This document shows, piece after piece, positions 40,427 to 48,905 of a DNA stretch of 64,000 nt; within the stretch, counting starts at the first letter, position 1; every line of letters starts with the position of its first letter. The notes beneath the pieces are model-generated. The model ran no database searches and was not told the origin of the DNA. It saw nothing but the letters and a program-made list of their open reading frames with translations. Location: the NCBI GenBank assembly GCA_964615765.1, contig CAZTQN010000008.1, positions 1 through 64,000 of the forward strand, read 5' to 3'. Made by a program: the position numbers and the translations under genes. The DNA comes from CAZTQN01 sp964615765. Its GTDB lineage: Bacteria > Planctomycetota > Phycisphaerae > Phycisphaerales > UBA1924.

Positions 40427-43269
40427 CGCCGCTCCTCCCCGGACTCGCCGGCCCGGGCCGCCTGGTCGTACTGCGCGGCGCTCTCCAGCCACCGCTCCCA
40501 GTGCTTGCGCTGCATCGGCAGCGTCGGGTCGTTCCACGCCGATTCGGGGAACCGCGCCAGCTGCTGACGCGTCCGCTCGACAGCGGTGCGGGCCTCCGCC
40601 GCACGACCCATCGCCTGATACGACGCGACGATCTGCATCATCGCGACCAGCGAGGCCGGGTCGTCGCTGTAGCGCAGGCGGGCCGCGTCGTAGGTCTCGA
40701 TCGCCTGCCCGTAGTCGCCGAGTTCGAACGAGCAGTCGCCCGAGTAGAAGAACGCGTTGCGCATCCCCGTGCGTTCGAGCGACGTGAGATCTCGCGACGG
40801 ACGCTGCTCGAGGTCGCGCCGAACCTCGTCGAACTTGGCCCGGGCCGTGCGCAGGTGCTGGACGCGCAGGGCGCGGAGCTCGTCCGCCTCGCTCTGCGGC
40901 AGGGCCGACGCGCCCAGCGTCTTTTCGATCGACTCGGCTTCGAGCCGGTGGCTGTCGGCCAGGCGCAGACGCACCATCGCGGCCCGCCGATCCTCTGGGT
41001 ATCGCTCGGCGGCCTGCTCCAAACGCGCGATCGCCTGCGGGTACTTCCCGCGTTCGTAGTACATCGACCCGAGCTCGATCAACGCGTCGCGGAACGCCGC
41101 AGCGTCCGGGGCCAGGCCCGCGCCATCGACCACGCCCGTCAGCAGCGCCTCGGCCTGCTCGTCGTTGGCGGCGTTCTGATCGCTGATCAGCGCGATCGCC
41201 AGCGGGACGATCGCCCGCTCGCCCCACACGCCCGCTGCGCCACCCACGCGTGTGCGTGCGTCGACCAGATCGCGGTACAAGGCAGCGGCGGCCGCGTAAT
41301 CGCGCGTCGCCTGGAAGACCTGGGCCAGGCGGAACCGCGCCTCGGGACGGCGCGGGTCGTTGTCCGACGCGCCATCGACATACCGCGAGAAGACCTTGCG
41401 GGCCTGCTCCATGTCGCCCGCGCGGTCGTACGAATCCGCCGAGAGCCAGAGCGATTCGCCCGACACGGCCCCGTCGGTCGCGAGCACGGCCGACGCGTGC
41501 CGCTCGAGGTAATCGCCCGCCGCCAACAGGTGCAGCTTCACCTCGCCGCGCGTTGCCGGGTCGAGGTCTTCGACGCCGAACTCCGCCGGTTGCCCAGCGC
41601 TGGCCTGCGTGAGAATCTCGTCGGCGAGTTCGCGGCGCACGCTCCCGATCCCCCGCAGGATCTCGGCGGGCATCTGCTTCTCGGGGTGCAGGCTCTCGGC
41701 CATCTGCGCATACCGCAGCGCGTCCTCGCGCAGGCCCGAGTCGCGGCGTTCCGTGAACCGCTGCATCAGGCTCATCGACACGCGCTCGACGGGCACCGTC
41801 CCGCCGGGCCCGACGCCCGCCGCCGCCGCCTTCTGCACCTGCTCGACGATCTCCGCGTACTGCTCCAGGCTCGCGCGGCGTGATTCTGGCGCTTCGCGAT
41901 CGGCCGCGGAAATCTCCGCGAGCCCGAGGAGCGCTTCGAGAGCCGCACGCCCGTCCTGCGACTCGTTCCGCACGGCCTGGAACATCTCGCGGGCCTGCTC
42001 AAGCCGCCCCTGCGCCTGCGCGATCTGCCCGCGCAGCACGCCCGCCTGAGCCCGCGGCGCCGTGCCCGGCGGGAGCAGTTCCCACGCCGCGTCGAGATGG
42101 CGCACGGCGCTGGCGCCGTCGTCCTGCTGCGCGTACGCCCGGCCGAGGAGCAGCCTCAGCTCGCCCTGCTGCTCGAGCGTGAGCCCGGTGAGCTTGGCCA
42201 GCCGGCGAACCAGCTTGTTGGCCGCCTCTTCCGCGCGACCGGCCTGCAGTAGCGCCTCGGCCTGGCGCGTGAGCACCCACGCCGCGTCGTCCGGGCTCAG
42301 GTCCGGCGAACTGGCCAGCGCCGCCAGCAGGTCGAGCGTCTGCTCGGCCCGGGCCTTGGCCTCTTCGGGCGTGAGCGGGGCGAGCGCGTGCGCGGCGGGT
42401 CCGTGCCCGCCCTCGCCATGCCCGCCGGAGGCGTGGCCTTTGTCCGCATGACCCGCGTCCGCATGGTCCGCGTCGGCATGCCCGGCATCAGCGTGCTTGT
42501 CTGGCGCGTGCTTGTCCGCCGCGTGCGCGTCCGCCGCGCCGTGATTGCTCGGCGCTGGGGACGCGTGGTCTTTGCCGGCCGGCGCGTCCGCGGCGTGTCC
42601 GTCCGCCGCGGCGTGCGCGATGCTGCCCGCGCTCAGCCGCTCGAAGTTCTTCTCAACAATCGCCCGGAACAGCCGCACGCGCCGCCCCGATTCGCCGTCA
42701 GGCAGTTCTCGCGCCAGCGTCTCCGCGTCGCGCACGCGGTCGAGCGCGACGAGCGACTCGCCCAGGCGCGACACATCGGCCGGCGGCAGGTCGGCGTTGA
42801 TCGCGCGGGCCCGGCCGTAGTCGTCCACGATCGAGCGGTGGTTCGCGGGCACGTCCACGCCCATCGACTTCTGCCCGCCCGAGAGCGCGCGGGCCCGGGC
42901 CAAGAAGAACTCGCGCCGCTGCTCCGGCGTGGGCGAGCCGTGATCCATGAACGCCAGCACGTCGGTGTTGAGGCGCTGCAGGGCTTCTTCGAACTGGCTG
43001 GCCTCGACCAGCGCGACGGCCGCCGCGAGCGGCGCCGATGGGTCCGGCTTCGGACGACTGGCGACGGCCATCACCAGCCCGCCGACGAACAGCCCGCCCG
43101 CGACCACCAGCGCGGGGATCGGCCAGAGATGCCGCATGGGCGGCAAAGTCCGCCCGCCGGCTGGCGTCGCGCCCGCGTCTCGCGCCTTCTTGCCCGCCGC
43201 TCCCGCATCCCGCGGGGTCGGCTTGCCGCTCGGCGCCGTGCTGTGTCCCTGATCTGCCACGCCGGTCAA
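40423..43269 (-). CDS. Large TPR-repeat membrane protein with His-rich periodic segment
   Basis: Product of 948 residues. A 45-residue cytoplasmic tail precedes one membrane helix (about 50-70, PALVVAGGLFVGGLVMAVAS). Residues 75-210 and 300-930 are helical TPR/SEL-like repeats (for example FFYSGDCSFELGDYGQAIET, RYPEDRRAAMVRLRLADSHR, WVLTRQAEALLQAGRAEEAA). Between them residues 219-294 form a His/Asp/Ala segment in which ten His residues occur exactly every five positions (249-294). Most of the protein should be extracytoplasmic. TPR proteins act as assembly scaffolds. As the first gene of the coupled flgN/kinase/regulator unit, a flagellar or envelope scaffold role is inferred. Confidence 0.7.
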   Translation of the reverse strand: MTGVADQGHSTAPSGKPTPRDAGAAGKKARDAGATPAGGRTLPPMRHLWPIPALVVAGGLFVGGLVMAVASRPKPDPSAPLAAAVALVEASQFEEALQRLNTDVLAFMDHGSPTPEQRREFFLARARALSGGQKSMGVDVPANHRSIVDDYGRARAINADLPPADVSRLGESLVALDRVRDAETLARELPDGESGRRVRLFRAIVEKNFERLSAGSIAHAAADGHAADAPAGKDHASPAPSNHGAADAHAADKHAPDKHADAGHADADHADAGHADKGHASGGHGEGGHGPAAHALAPLTPEEAKARAEQTLDLLAALASSPDLSPDDAAWVLTRQAEALLQAGRAEEAANKLVRRLAKLTGLTLEQQGELRLLLGRAYAQQDDGASAVRHLDAAWELLPPGTAPRAQAGVLRGQIAQAQGRLEQAREMFQAVRNESQDGRAALEALLGLAEISAADREAPESRRASLEQYAEIVEQVQKAAAAGVGPGGTVPVERVSMSLMQRFTERRDSGLREDALRYAQMAESLHPEKQMPAEILRGIGSVRRELADEILTQASAGQPAEFGVEDLDPATRGEVKLHLLAAGDYLERHASAVLATDGAVSGESLWLSADSYDRAGDMEQARKVFSRYVDGASDNDPRRPEARFRLAQVFQATRDYAAAAALYRDLVDARTRVGGAAGVWGERAIVPLAIALISDQNAANDEQAEALLTGVVDGAGLAPDAAAFRDALIELGSMYYERGKYPQAIARLEQAAERYPEDRRAAMVRLRLADSHRLEAESIEKTLGASALPQSEADELRALRVQHLRTARAKFDEVRRDLEQRPSRDLTSLERTGMRNAFFYSGDCSFELGDYGQAIETYDAARLRYSDDPASLVAMMQIVASYQAMGRAAEARTAVERTRQQLARFPESAWNDPTLPMQRKHWERWLESAAQYDQAARAGESGEERR
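42388..42543 (-). repeat. 15-base periodic repeat encoding a His-x4 pentad array
   Basis: Codons 243-294 of the TPR gene encode segments of the type HADAG/HADKG/HAPDK, giving H249, 254, 259, 264, 269, 274, 279, 284, 289 and 294. The DNA shows an imperfect 15-base period, so it probably grew by tandem duplication. Further scattered His (219, 225, 235, 243) precede it. Confidence 0.75.
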
Positions 43270-43328
43270 GCCTCCGCACGACCTCCACCGGCACGACCCG
43301 GAAGGGGGCGTGTCGGTGTCCGTTCGCG

Positions 43329-43357
43329 TTATCGGGTGGCCCCGGGACGGCCCTTGA
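43329..43357 (-). promoter_or_regulatory. Candidate promoter at the head of the flagellar run
   Basis: TCAA (43357-43354), 17 bases, then CCCGATAA (43336-43329), about 60 bases before the TPR start. The element matches the one at 3870-3899 in both boxes and spacing. It resembles a FliA-type -10 with a longer spacer, or a GATAAC housekeeping box. The 126-base gap 43270-43395 shows nothing else. Confidence 0.35.
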
Positions 43358-43395
43358 TGATTCGGGCCCCCCTTCGCGCGGCTTCTGCGCTCCGG

Positions 43396-45243
43396 CTACG
43401 GCTCATCCCCCCCATCGCCCCCGGACTGATCCGGCTCTTCCTCCACAACCACACTGGTCCCGGCGGCGAGATCCCCCGCATGCCGCCGGTCCGGGTCCAG
43501 CAGCACCGCCAGCCCCACGAGGGGGACGCTCCACCGGATGAGATTGCGGACCAGCACCTGCACAAAAGTTGCGCGTCCGACGGCGTCCGCCGGCGTCGCC
43601 CGCCCGCGCAGGGAGACCACCCGGCTGCCCACAATCATCTTTCCGAGCGACTGCCCGGCGATGGTCTCACCCGCCGTGCAGTGCACCGCCGCCATCAGCA
43701 GTGCCAGCAGCGGCCCGATCAGGTCATGCTCGCCGGCGAGGACGCCGGGCAGATCGAGGATCGCGCCCAGCCCGATCCCGCTCAGCCCGGAGGCGAGCAT
43801 GGCGCCGAAGACCACGTCGACCGCGCCGGACATCGTCCGCGACAGCGGCCCCGCCGCCCGGAGCCCCTTGGGCAGCCCGTCGCCCGCCCGCGCTTCCGGG
43901 CGGAGCACGAACAGCAGCACCATCCCGAGCGTCGCGACCATCAGGACGGCGAGCGCCTGGTACTGACGGGTCACCAGCCCGATGGTGTTCCGGGCCGGGC
44001 CGGCGTACAGCTCGCGCCCCGTAGAGATCGACCACTCGCGCACGTTGAGCGTCGCGCGTTCGGGGTTGGCGGCGTCGGTGTCGCGCCAGGCCATGGCGAC
44101 CCGGGCCGGGCGCTCGCCCGCCGGGCCCATGCCCGTGACGCCCAGCACGGTCTCAGCCTGCTCGACCCGCGCGAGGTGCAGCAGCTCGGCCTCATTCTCG
44201 CCGCTGCTCAGCACGCGCAGGCCAAGGCCCGCCGCGTCGCGGAACTCCAGCACCAGACTCTCGCCGCCAACCTGCGGCGAGGGCACGGCCATGATGCGGT
44301 GCCCCTCGGCGCGGGCCGCTTCGTCGAGCATGGGTCCGGGCTGAACATCAATCGCCGTCCACACCGCGGGCCGGGGCGGCCCCACCAGCCGCGCTCGCTC
44401 GGCGTCGATCTCCGTCCGCCACACGCGCCCCGTCCACCCCGCCTCGCCGGGCTCCATGACCAGCAGCACAGGGCCAACAGCCGCGCCGCCCAGCACGACG
44501 CGGGCGGCGGGGCCGGGCGGCTGGGCCCGCGTCTCGACACCATCTTGCCAGGGGAGCGGGAGCACCGTCCACCGGCGCGCCTCCCACGACATCAGCACGC
44601 CGTCGCGCCACGCATCGCCCGACGCCCCGCCGACGCCCGCGCCTGTCGGCCGCTGCCCAAGCACCGCGAGCGGCCCGAGCCCGCTGGCGGCGAAGTCGAG
44701 CACGACCGCCGTGTGATCCGCGTGCGCCGGGGCCACGCCGGGCGCGATCGCCAGCGACGCGAGCGACTCGGCCCGGCCGCCGGCGTAGGTCCACCCGCGC
44801 CCGAAGGGGATCGCGGTCACGGCCTGCACGCGCCAGGACCACCCGCCGACGGCCTCGACCGAGCGATCCGGCGCGAGCGCGGCGTACACGCGCGCGTCCC
44901 ACGCCGCCCACCGCTCCGCCGCACGCTCCAGCCCCAGCGCGACGACGATCTGCCCGCCCTCAGCGCCGCTTGCGCCGCCGTCGCCCGAAGCACCGCGCGG
45001 CGGGAGGTGCAGCACCGTCGTCGGGAAGCCGATGCGGCGGGTTTCCGGGTGCACGATCCAACCGTGCCCCTGCACGATGCGTGCGGCGACGGTCCCGCTC
45101 TGGGCGCGCTCCGCGGTGGGACGGTCTTCGCTCTGCGCCCGCGCGGGGGCGACAACGCCCGCAACAACCATGCACGCCAGCCACGCCAGCAGCACCGCCC
45201 GCCACGCCGCTCCCGCGCGCCCCGCGCCGTGCATCGCGTTCAC
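43396..45243 (-). CDS. RDD-domain membrane protein with large periplasmic N-terminus
   Basis: Product of 615 residues from a GTG at 45243 that overlaps the lipoprotein stop (GTGA); an ATG three codons later is possible. Signal peptide (about 5-33, ending APARAQ), then about 370 residues of beta-rich sequence probably forming a propeller-like domain (GWIVHPETRRIGFPTTVLHL, WVPRI-like strands with many W-x-W repeats). The RDD domain has three or four helices (about 420-600) with GQSLGKMIVGSRVVSLRGRA and the motif RWSVPLVGLAVLLDPDRRH. RDD proteins are membrane proteins of unclear, possibly transport or structural, role. It ends a four-gene overlapped unit. Confidence 0.7.
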   Translation of the reverse strand: MNAMHGAGRAGAAWRAVLLAWLACMVVAGVVAPARAQSEDRPTAERAQSGTVAARIVQGHGWIVHPETRRIGFPTTVLHLPPRGASGDGGASGAEGGQIVVALGLERAAERWAAWDARVYAALAPDRSVEAVGGWSWRVQAVTAIPFGRGWTYAGGRAESLASLAIAPGVAPAHADHTAVVLDFAASGLGPLAVLGQRPTGAGVGGASGDAWRDGVLMSWEARRWTVLPLPWQDGVETRAQPPGPAARVVLGGAAVGPVLLVMEPGEAGWTGRVWRTEIDAERARLVGPPRPAVWTAIDVQPGPMLDEAARAEGHRIMAVPSPQVGGESLVLEFRDAAGLGLRVLSSGENEAELLHLARVEQAETVLGVTGMGPAGERPARVAMAWRDTDAANPERATLNVREWSISTGRELYAGPARNTIGLVTRQYQALAVLMVATLGMVLLFVLRPEARAGDGLPKGLRAAGPLSRTMSGAVDVVFGAMLASGLSGIGLGAILDLPGVLAGEHDLIGPLLALLMAAVHCTAGETIAGQSLGKMIVGSRVVSLRGRATPADAVGRATFVQVLVRNLIRWSVPLVGLAVLLDPDRRHAGDLAAGTSVVVEEEPDQSGGDGGDEP

Positions 45244-46178
45244 TCGCCGGCCCTGCCCGGCGTCGCCGCCCGCGGGCGGGGCGCGTCCAGGTCGATGGTG
45301 CGATCCACCGGGTACCGCTCCAGCAGTTCGTCGAGTTCGAACGCGCGATCGCTCACCCCGCTGTCTTTCACGCCGCTGAGGGCCAAGCGCACTTCTGTGT
45401 TGCTGCCCGCGTGCCGCACGGTGATGCGCTCGGCGATCGGCGGGCGGAAGCGGCCGCTGGCGAGTTCGACAGACGTCTTGCCCTCGTGCCGGGCCGCGAC
45501 GACGAGCCGGCGCGACGCGTCGAAGACCTCGATGGATTCCGGCTCGTCGGTGTCGGGGTCGACCCACACGCGCTGCAGCCCGCCGCTGGGCAGGACGCTG
45601 GTGATGCCCAGCAGCCGCCCGTTTTTCGACCACTGCGTCGCGCCCGGGGCCTGCGCGTCGATGGGCACGATGCCGAGCACGCGGATGAGATCGAGCGGGC
45701 GGAGGGCCACGCCGATGCGCCGCCCGATGTCGTCGGTGTACCGATCATGCCGCCCGACGGCGACCACGCGGTTCGACGACTCCGTCAGGTCAAACCACCA
45801 GTACCGCTCCGGGTCGCACCCGAACCACAGCAGCACCTGCCCGGCCTTGCTCAAGACCAGCGCCAGCCGATCCGGCCGGACGATCTGCAAGCGCCCTTCG
45901 AGCTGCTCGGTCTTCTCTTCGCCCTTGTCGTCGGTGTAGGTCAAGCGGATCGCGGCCCGCGCGAACACGCGGTCCAGCGGCTCGATCCGCTGGTTGTACC
46001 GCTCGGCCCGCTCGACGTACGACGGGGCCGGCCCGCGCTTCGTGATGACCTCGGCAGAGTCCGGCGCCTGCTCGCTCCCAAACCAGCTCGCGCACCCGCC
46101 GAGCATCGTCGACAGCGCGATCAGCCCCCCGACGCCGGCCGCCCGGCGCCAACTCGTGCGTGCCCGCTCGCCGCTCAT
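45240..46178 (-). CDS. Lipoprotein, LolA-like beta-sheet type
   Basis: Product of 312 residues with a lipobox LGGC (Cys29) after a hydrophobic stretch. The body (about 60-290) has regular beta-strand pairs: AAIRLTYTDDKG, LQIVRPDRLALVLSKAGQVL, LWFGCDPERYWWFDL, VWVDPDTDEPESIEVFD and AERITVRHAGSNTEVRLALS. These recall the LolA/LppX half-barrel used by proteins handling lipids or lipoproteins. The match is from the pattern only. It overlaps both neighbours by four bases, so it is expressed with the RDD protein. Confidence 0.65.
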   Translation of the reverse strand: MSGERARTSWRRAAGVGGLIALSTMLGGCASWFGSEQAPDSAEVITKRGPAPSYVERAERYNQRIEPLDRVFARAAIRLTYTDDKGEEKTEQLEGRLQIVRPDRLALVLSKAGQVLLWFGCDPERYWWFDLTESSNRVVAVGRHDRYTDDIGRRIGVALRPLDLIRVLGIVPIDAQAPGATQWSKNGRLLGITSVLPSGGLQRVWVDPDTDEPESIEVFDASRRLVVAARHEGKTSVELASGRFRPPIAERITVRHAGSNTEVRLALSGVKDSGVSDRAFELDELLERYPVDRTIDLDAPRPRAATPGRAGE

Positions 46179-46777
46179 GCGCCTGCCCCCTTCGCTCCGC
46201 CGGCCTGATCCGTGCCCGGGTCCAGCAGCACCGCGCCGACGCGCTCCGCCAGCGCGCCGAGCATGTCCGGCGCGACGTCGATGTTCTCGACCACTTCGTA
46301 CGCCGGGCCAACCGGCGGCCTGGGCGTCCCGCGGGCCCGTACCAGCATCGCGCCGCCCTTCGACCCTTCCTGCACCAGCACGCGCTTGCGCAGCAGGATC
46401 AGCGCCAGCACCAGCCGCAACGCGGCCCGCTCCTGCTCCGACCCGGCCTTGAGCTCGTCGGGCACGACGTCGCCGGAGCCCGCCGGGTCCGTCGAGCGGA
46501 AGATCTCCAGCAGTTCGTCGTCATCGACGAACATGCGCGGGCGATCGACGCGTGCGTCGGCGACGCCGCGCCATGTCCCAAGGATGCCGACGCCTTCCGG
46601 GCGGGCACCCTGCTGCCACGCTTCTTCGCCGTAGTCCAGGCGCACCATCTCGCCCGTCGCGCGGGACTGGGCGAGGACGCCGACGTAGCGATCACCAGAC
46701 TCGAACGCCCGCCCGCTCGCCGCGCACACGCGTGATCGGGCTCCGACGGAGTACTGCATCCCTGCATGTGCACTCAT
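46175..46777 (-). CDS. Conserved-looking hypothetical, Cys-containing N-terminus
   Basis: Product of 200 residues, soluble. The N-terminal RVCAASGRAFESGDRYVGVL then MVRLDYGEEAW has the look of a small Cys/Gly knuckle of the type C-x2-SGR-x-GD-Y. The middle has FVDDDELLEIFRSTD, and the rest is helical (ALRLVLALILLRKRVLVQEG) with a Gly/Ala tail. I do not know the family. It is the second gene of the operon: 34 bases behind the zinc-ribbon gene and overlapping the lipoprotein start by four bases (ATGA). Confidence 0.6.
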   Translation of the reverse strand: MSAHAGMQYSVGARSRVCAASGRAFESGDRYVGVLAQSRATGEMVRLDYGEEAWQQGARPEGVGILGTWRGVADARVDRPRMFVDDDELLEIFRSTDPAGSGDVVPDELKAGSEQERAALRLVLALILLRKRVLVQEGSKGGAMLVRARGTPRPPVGPAYEVVENIDVAPDMLGALAERVGAVLLDPGTDQAGGAKGAGA

Positions 46778-46811
46778 GTGCGGGAGTGTACCCCACGCTC
46801 ACGATCGACTT

Positions 46812-47078
46812 TCAGCAGGAGACCTCGAACGCCCGGTCGGAGGTTCCGCCGGGCCCGATCGGAAAGCGGATCGTCCCGCCGCACTTCGGGCACCGCCCGG
46901 CGTACGCGCGCCCGTCGCGCTGGCGATAGGCCCGCACGTACTGCCCGGCGCAGCGGAACCACAGCCGCAGGTACGGCGTGCCCGCGCCCTCGCCCGACGA
47001 CGGTGACGCCGACCCGGCGCCGGCGGCCTCGCCCTGCGTCTGCGGCTCCCAGTCGACCCGATCCTGCCAGCGGTTCAC
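46812..47078 (-). CDS. Small zinc-ribbon protein
   Basis: Product of 88 residues from a GTG at 47078. The N-terminal 35 residues are acidic, Gly/Ser-rich and flexible. The C-terminal half has C43 (LWFRCAGQ), the pair C63/C66 (GRCPKCGGTIRF) and a last-residue C88, a plausible four-Cys zinc site formed by beta strands. Function unknown. It heads the operon of the envelope genes and stands divergent from lpxI, with a 223-base region between. Confidence 0.65.
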   Translation of the reverse strand: MNRWQDRVDWEPQTQGEAAGAGSASPSSGEGAGTPYLRLWFRCAGQYVRAYRQRDGRAYAGRCPKCGGTIRFPIGPGGTSDRAFEVSC

Positions 47079-47301
47079 GCTGGTGGTATCGACCGCCGCG
47101 GCGGGGAGAACGCAGCAGATTTACTCGCCCAGCCAAGCAAACCCCGATCACCCGCCCGAACAATGACCCATCGGTCGGATGGACACCGCCCGACTGCCCG
47201 GGAAAATGCCCGACCAAATTCGGTGGTCCTGAGTGGTCTGACACCGATAGCGTTGGGATTCACCCGCGTCGGCAAGGAACCGCCGCACGCATTTCTCTGA
47301 C

Positions 47302-48186
47302 ATGGCCGCCACGCTCACCATTCTCCCGGACCCGCCCGCCCCGCCGACGCCGATCGGCCTGATCGCGGCCGGCGGCCGCCTGCCGGTAATCATCGCCGAG
47401 GGCCTGCGGGCCGCCGGCCACCCGATTCACGCCCTGGGCCTCCGCAATCAGTTCGACCCGGTGCTGCCCAGCCTGTGCACCACCTTCCAATACGCCGGCG
47501 TGCTGCGCGTAGCGACCTGGGGGCGGATGCTCCGCAAGTTCGACGTTCGGCACGCGATCATGGTCGGGCGGGTCGACAAAGCCCGCCTGATGTACAGCCC
47601 GTGGAATATCGTCCGGAACCTGCCGGACGCGCGGACGCTGAGTGTCTGGTTCTCGCACCTCCGGCATGACAAGCGATCGCACGCGGTTCTCGCCGCGATC
47701 GCCGACGAGCTCGGCCGCTCGGGGGTTCACTTGATCGACTCCACCGCTCCGATCACCGACTCCCTCGCCGAACCCGGCGTGATGACCAAGCGTCAGCCCA
47801 GCGCCGAACAGCGCGGCGATATCTCCTTCGCCTGGCCCCTGCTGTGCCAGACGCTGCGCCTGGACATCGGGCAGGCGGTCGCCGTACGGAATCGCGACGT
47901 CATCGCCGTCGAAGCCGTCGAAGGCACCGACCGCATGATCGAGCGCACCGGCGAACTCTGCCGCGCCATCGGGTGGACGCTGTGCAAGGGCGCCCGCGCC
48001 GCCCACGACCGGCGCAGCGACGTGCCCACCGTCGGCACCCGCACCATCGAAAACCTCTACAAGGCCGGCGGGCGCTGCCTCGCGCTCGCCGCCGGCGATG
48101 TCATCATGGTCGACAAGCCCGAGGTGCTCGACCTGGCCGACCGCCTCGGCGTCGCCATCATCGGCATCCCGCCCGCACAGGCCTGA
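47302..48186 (+). CDS. lpxI: UDP-2,3-diacylglucosamine hydrolase LpxI
   Basis: Product of 294 residues. The enzyme splits UDP-2,3-diacylglucosamine to lipid X and UMP in lipid A synthesis, and replaces LpxH in many bacteria. N-terminal domain: IGLIAAGGRLPVIIAEGLRA, then QYAGVLRVATWGRMLRKF, MVGRVDKARL. C-terminal DUF1009 catalytic domain: HLIDSTAPITDSLAEPGVMT, DIGQAVAVRNRDVIAVEAVE GTDRMIER, and CKGARAAHDRRSDVPTVGTR with the conserved KG and Asp. It is cytoplasmic or membrane-associated. No other lpx gene is nearby; a methyltransferase gene follows after 5 bases. Confidence 0.92.
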   Translation: MAATLTILPDPPAPPTPIGLIAAGGRLPVIIAEGLRAAGHPIHALGLRNQFDPVLPSLCTTFQYAGVLRVATWGRMLRKFDVRHAIMVGRVDKARLMYSPWNIVRNLPDARTLSVWFSHLRHDKRSHAVLAAIADELGRSGVHLIDSTAPITDSLAEPGVMTKRQPSAEQRGDISFAWPLLCQTLRLDIGQAVAVRNRDVIAVEAVEGTDRMIERTGELCRAIGWTLCKGARAAHDRRSDVPTVGTRTIENLYKAGGRCLALAAGDVIMVDKPEVLDLADRLGVAIIGIPPAQA

Positions 48187-48191
48187 TCGCG

Positions 48192-48905
48192 GTGCCCCCG
48201 CCTCGGCCATCGCCGGACAACCCGCCCAAAGACCCCGGGCCCCGCTTCGTCTCCCGCGGCGGGCTCAAACTCCGGCACGCCCTCGACGCCTTCGCACTCA
48301 GCCCCGCCGGCCTCCGCTGCGCCGACTTCGGCTGCAACGTCGGCGGGTTCACCGACTGCCTGCTGCAAGCCGGGGCCGCGCACGTCATCGCGCTCGACAC
48401 CGGCTACGGCGCGCTGGCGTGGACCTTGCGCAACGACCCGCGTGTGACCGTGCGCGAGCGCACCAACGCGCTTTACGCCCCGCCCCCGCCGCCGGAAGAG
48501 CGCCCTGAACTGATCGTCATCGACATGGGTTGGACCACGCAGGCCAAATGCATCCCCGCGGCTCTCACGTGGCTCGCGACCCGGGGGGAGGGGGGGGCGG
48601 GCGAGGGCGGGCGCATCATCACGCTGATCAAGCCGCACTACGAGCACTCGGCCGGTGCTGGTTCAGCCAAAGCCGCGCCCGTGCTGGATGTTCACCACGC
48701 CCAAGAGATCGTCGAACGCGTGCTCGCCGAGATGCCCGCGCTCGGGGCCCAAGTGCTCGCCTCGACCCGTTCGCCGATCGATGGCGGGGCCGGCAAGGGC
48801 AACAAGGCGGGCAACGCCGAATGGCTCGCGCTGCTCGCGCCCATCGATCCAAGCCACAGGGTCGGCCCGACTCACTCTTCCGGCGTCACCGCCGACGGCT
48901 CCTGA
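48192..48905 (+). CDS. FtsJ/TlyA-like RNA 2'-O-methyltransferase without S4 domain
   Basis: Product of 237 residues from a GTG 5 bases after lpxI. The body is TlyA-like: RFVSRGGLKLRHALDAF, SAM site LRCADFGCNVGGFTDCLLQA GA, HVIALDTGYGALAWTLRNDP, and VRERTNAL; later IVIDMGWTTQAK and IITLIKPHYE give the K-D-K type catalytic set. TlyA proteins normally begin with an S4 RNA-binding domain; here the chain starts directly before the methylase. The substrate is unknown. The last 34 bases overlap the convergent obg gene. Confidence 0.78.
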   Translation: MPPPRPSPDNPPKDPGPRFVSRGGLKLRHALDAFALSPAGLRCADFGCNVGGFTDCLLQAGAAHVIALDTGYGALAWTLRNDPRVTVRERTNALYAPPPPPEERPELIVIDMGWTTQAKCIPAALTWLATRGEGGAGEGGRIITLIKPHYEHSAGAGSAKAAPVLDVHHAQEIVERVLAEMPALGAQVLASTRSPIDGGAGKGNKAGNAEWLALLAPIDPSHRVGPTHSSGVTADGS

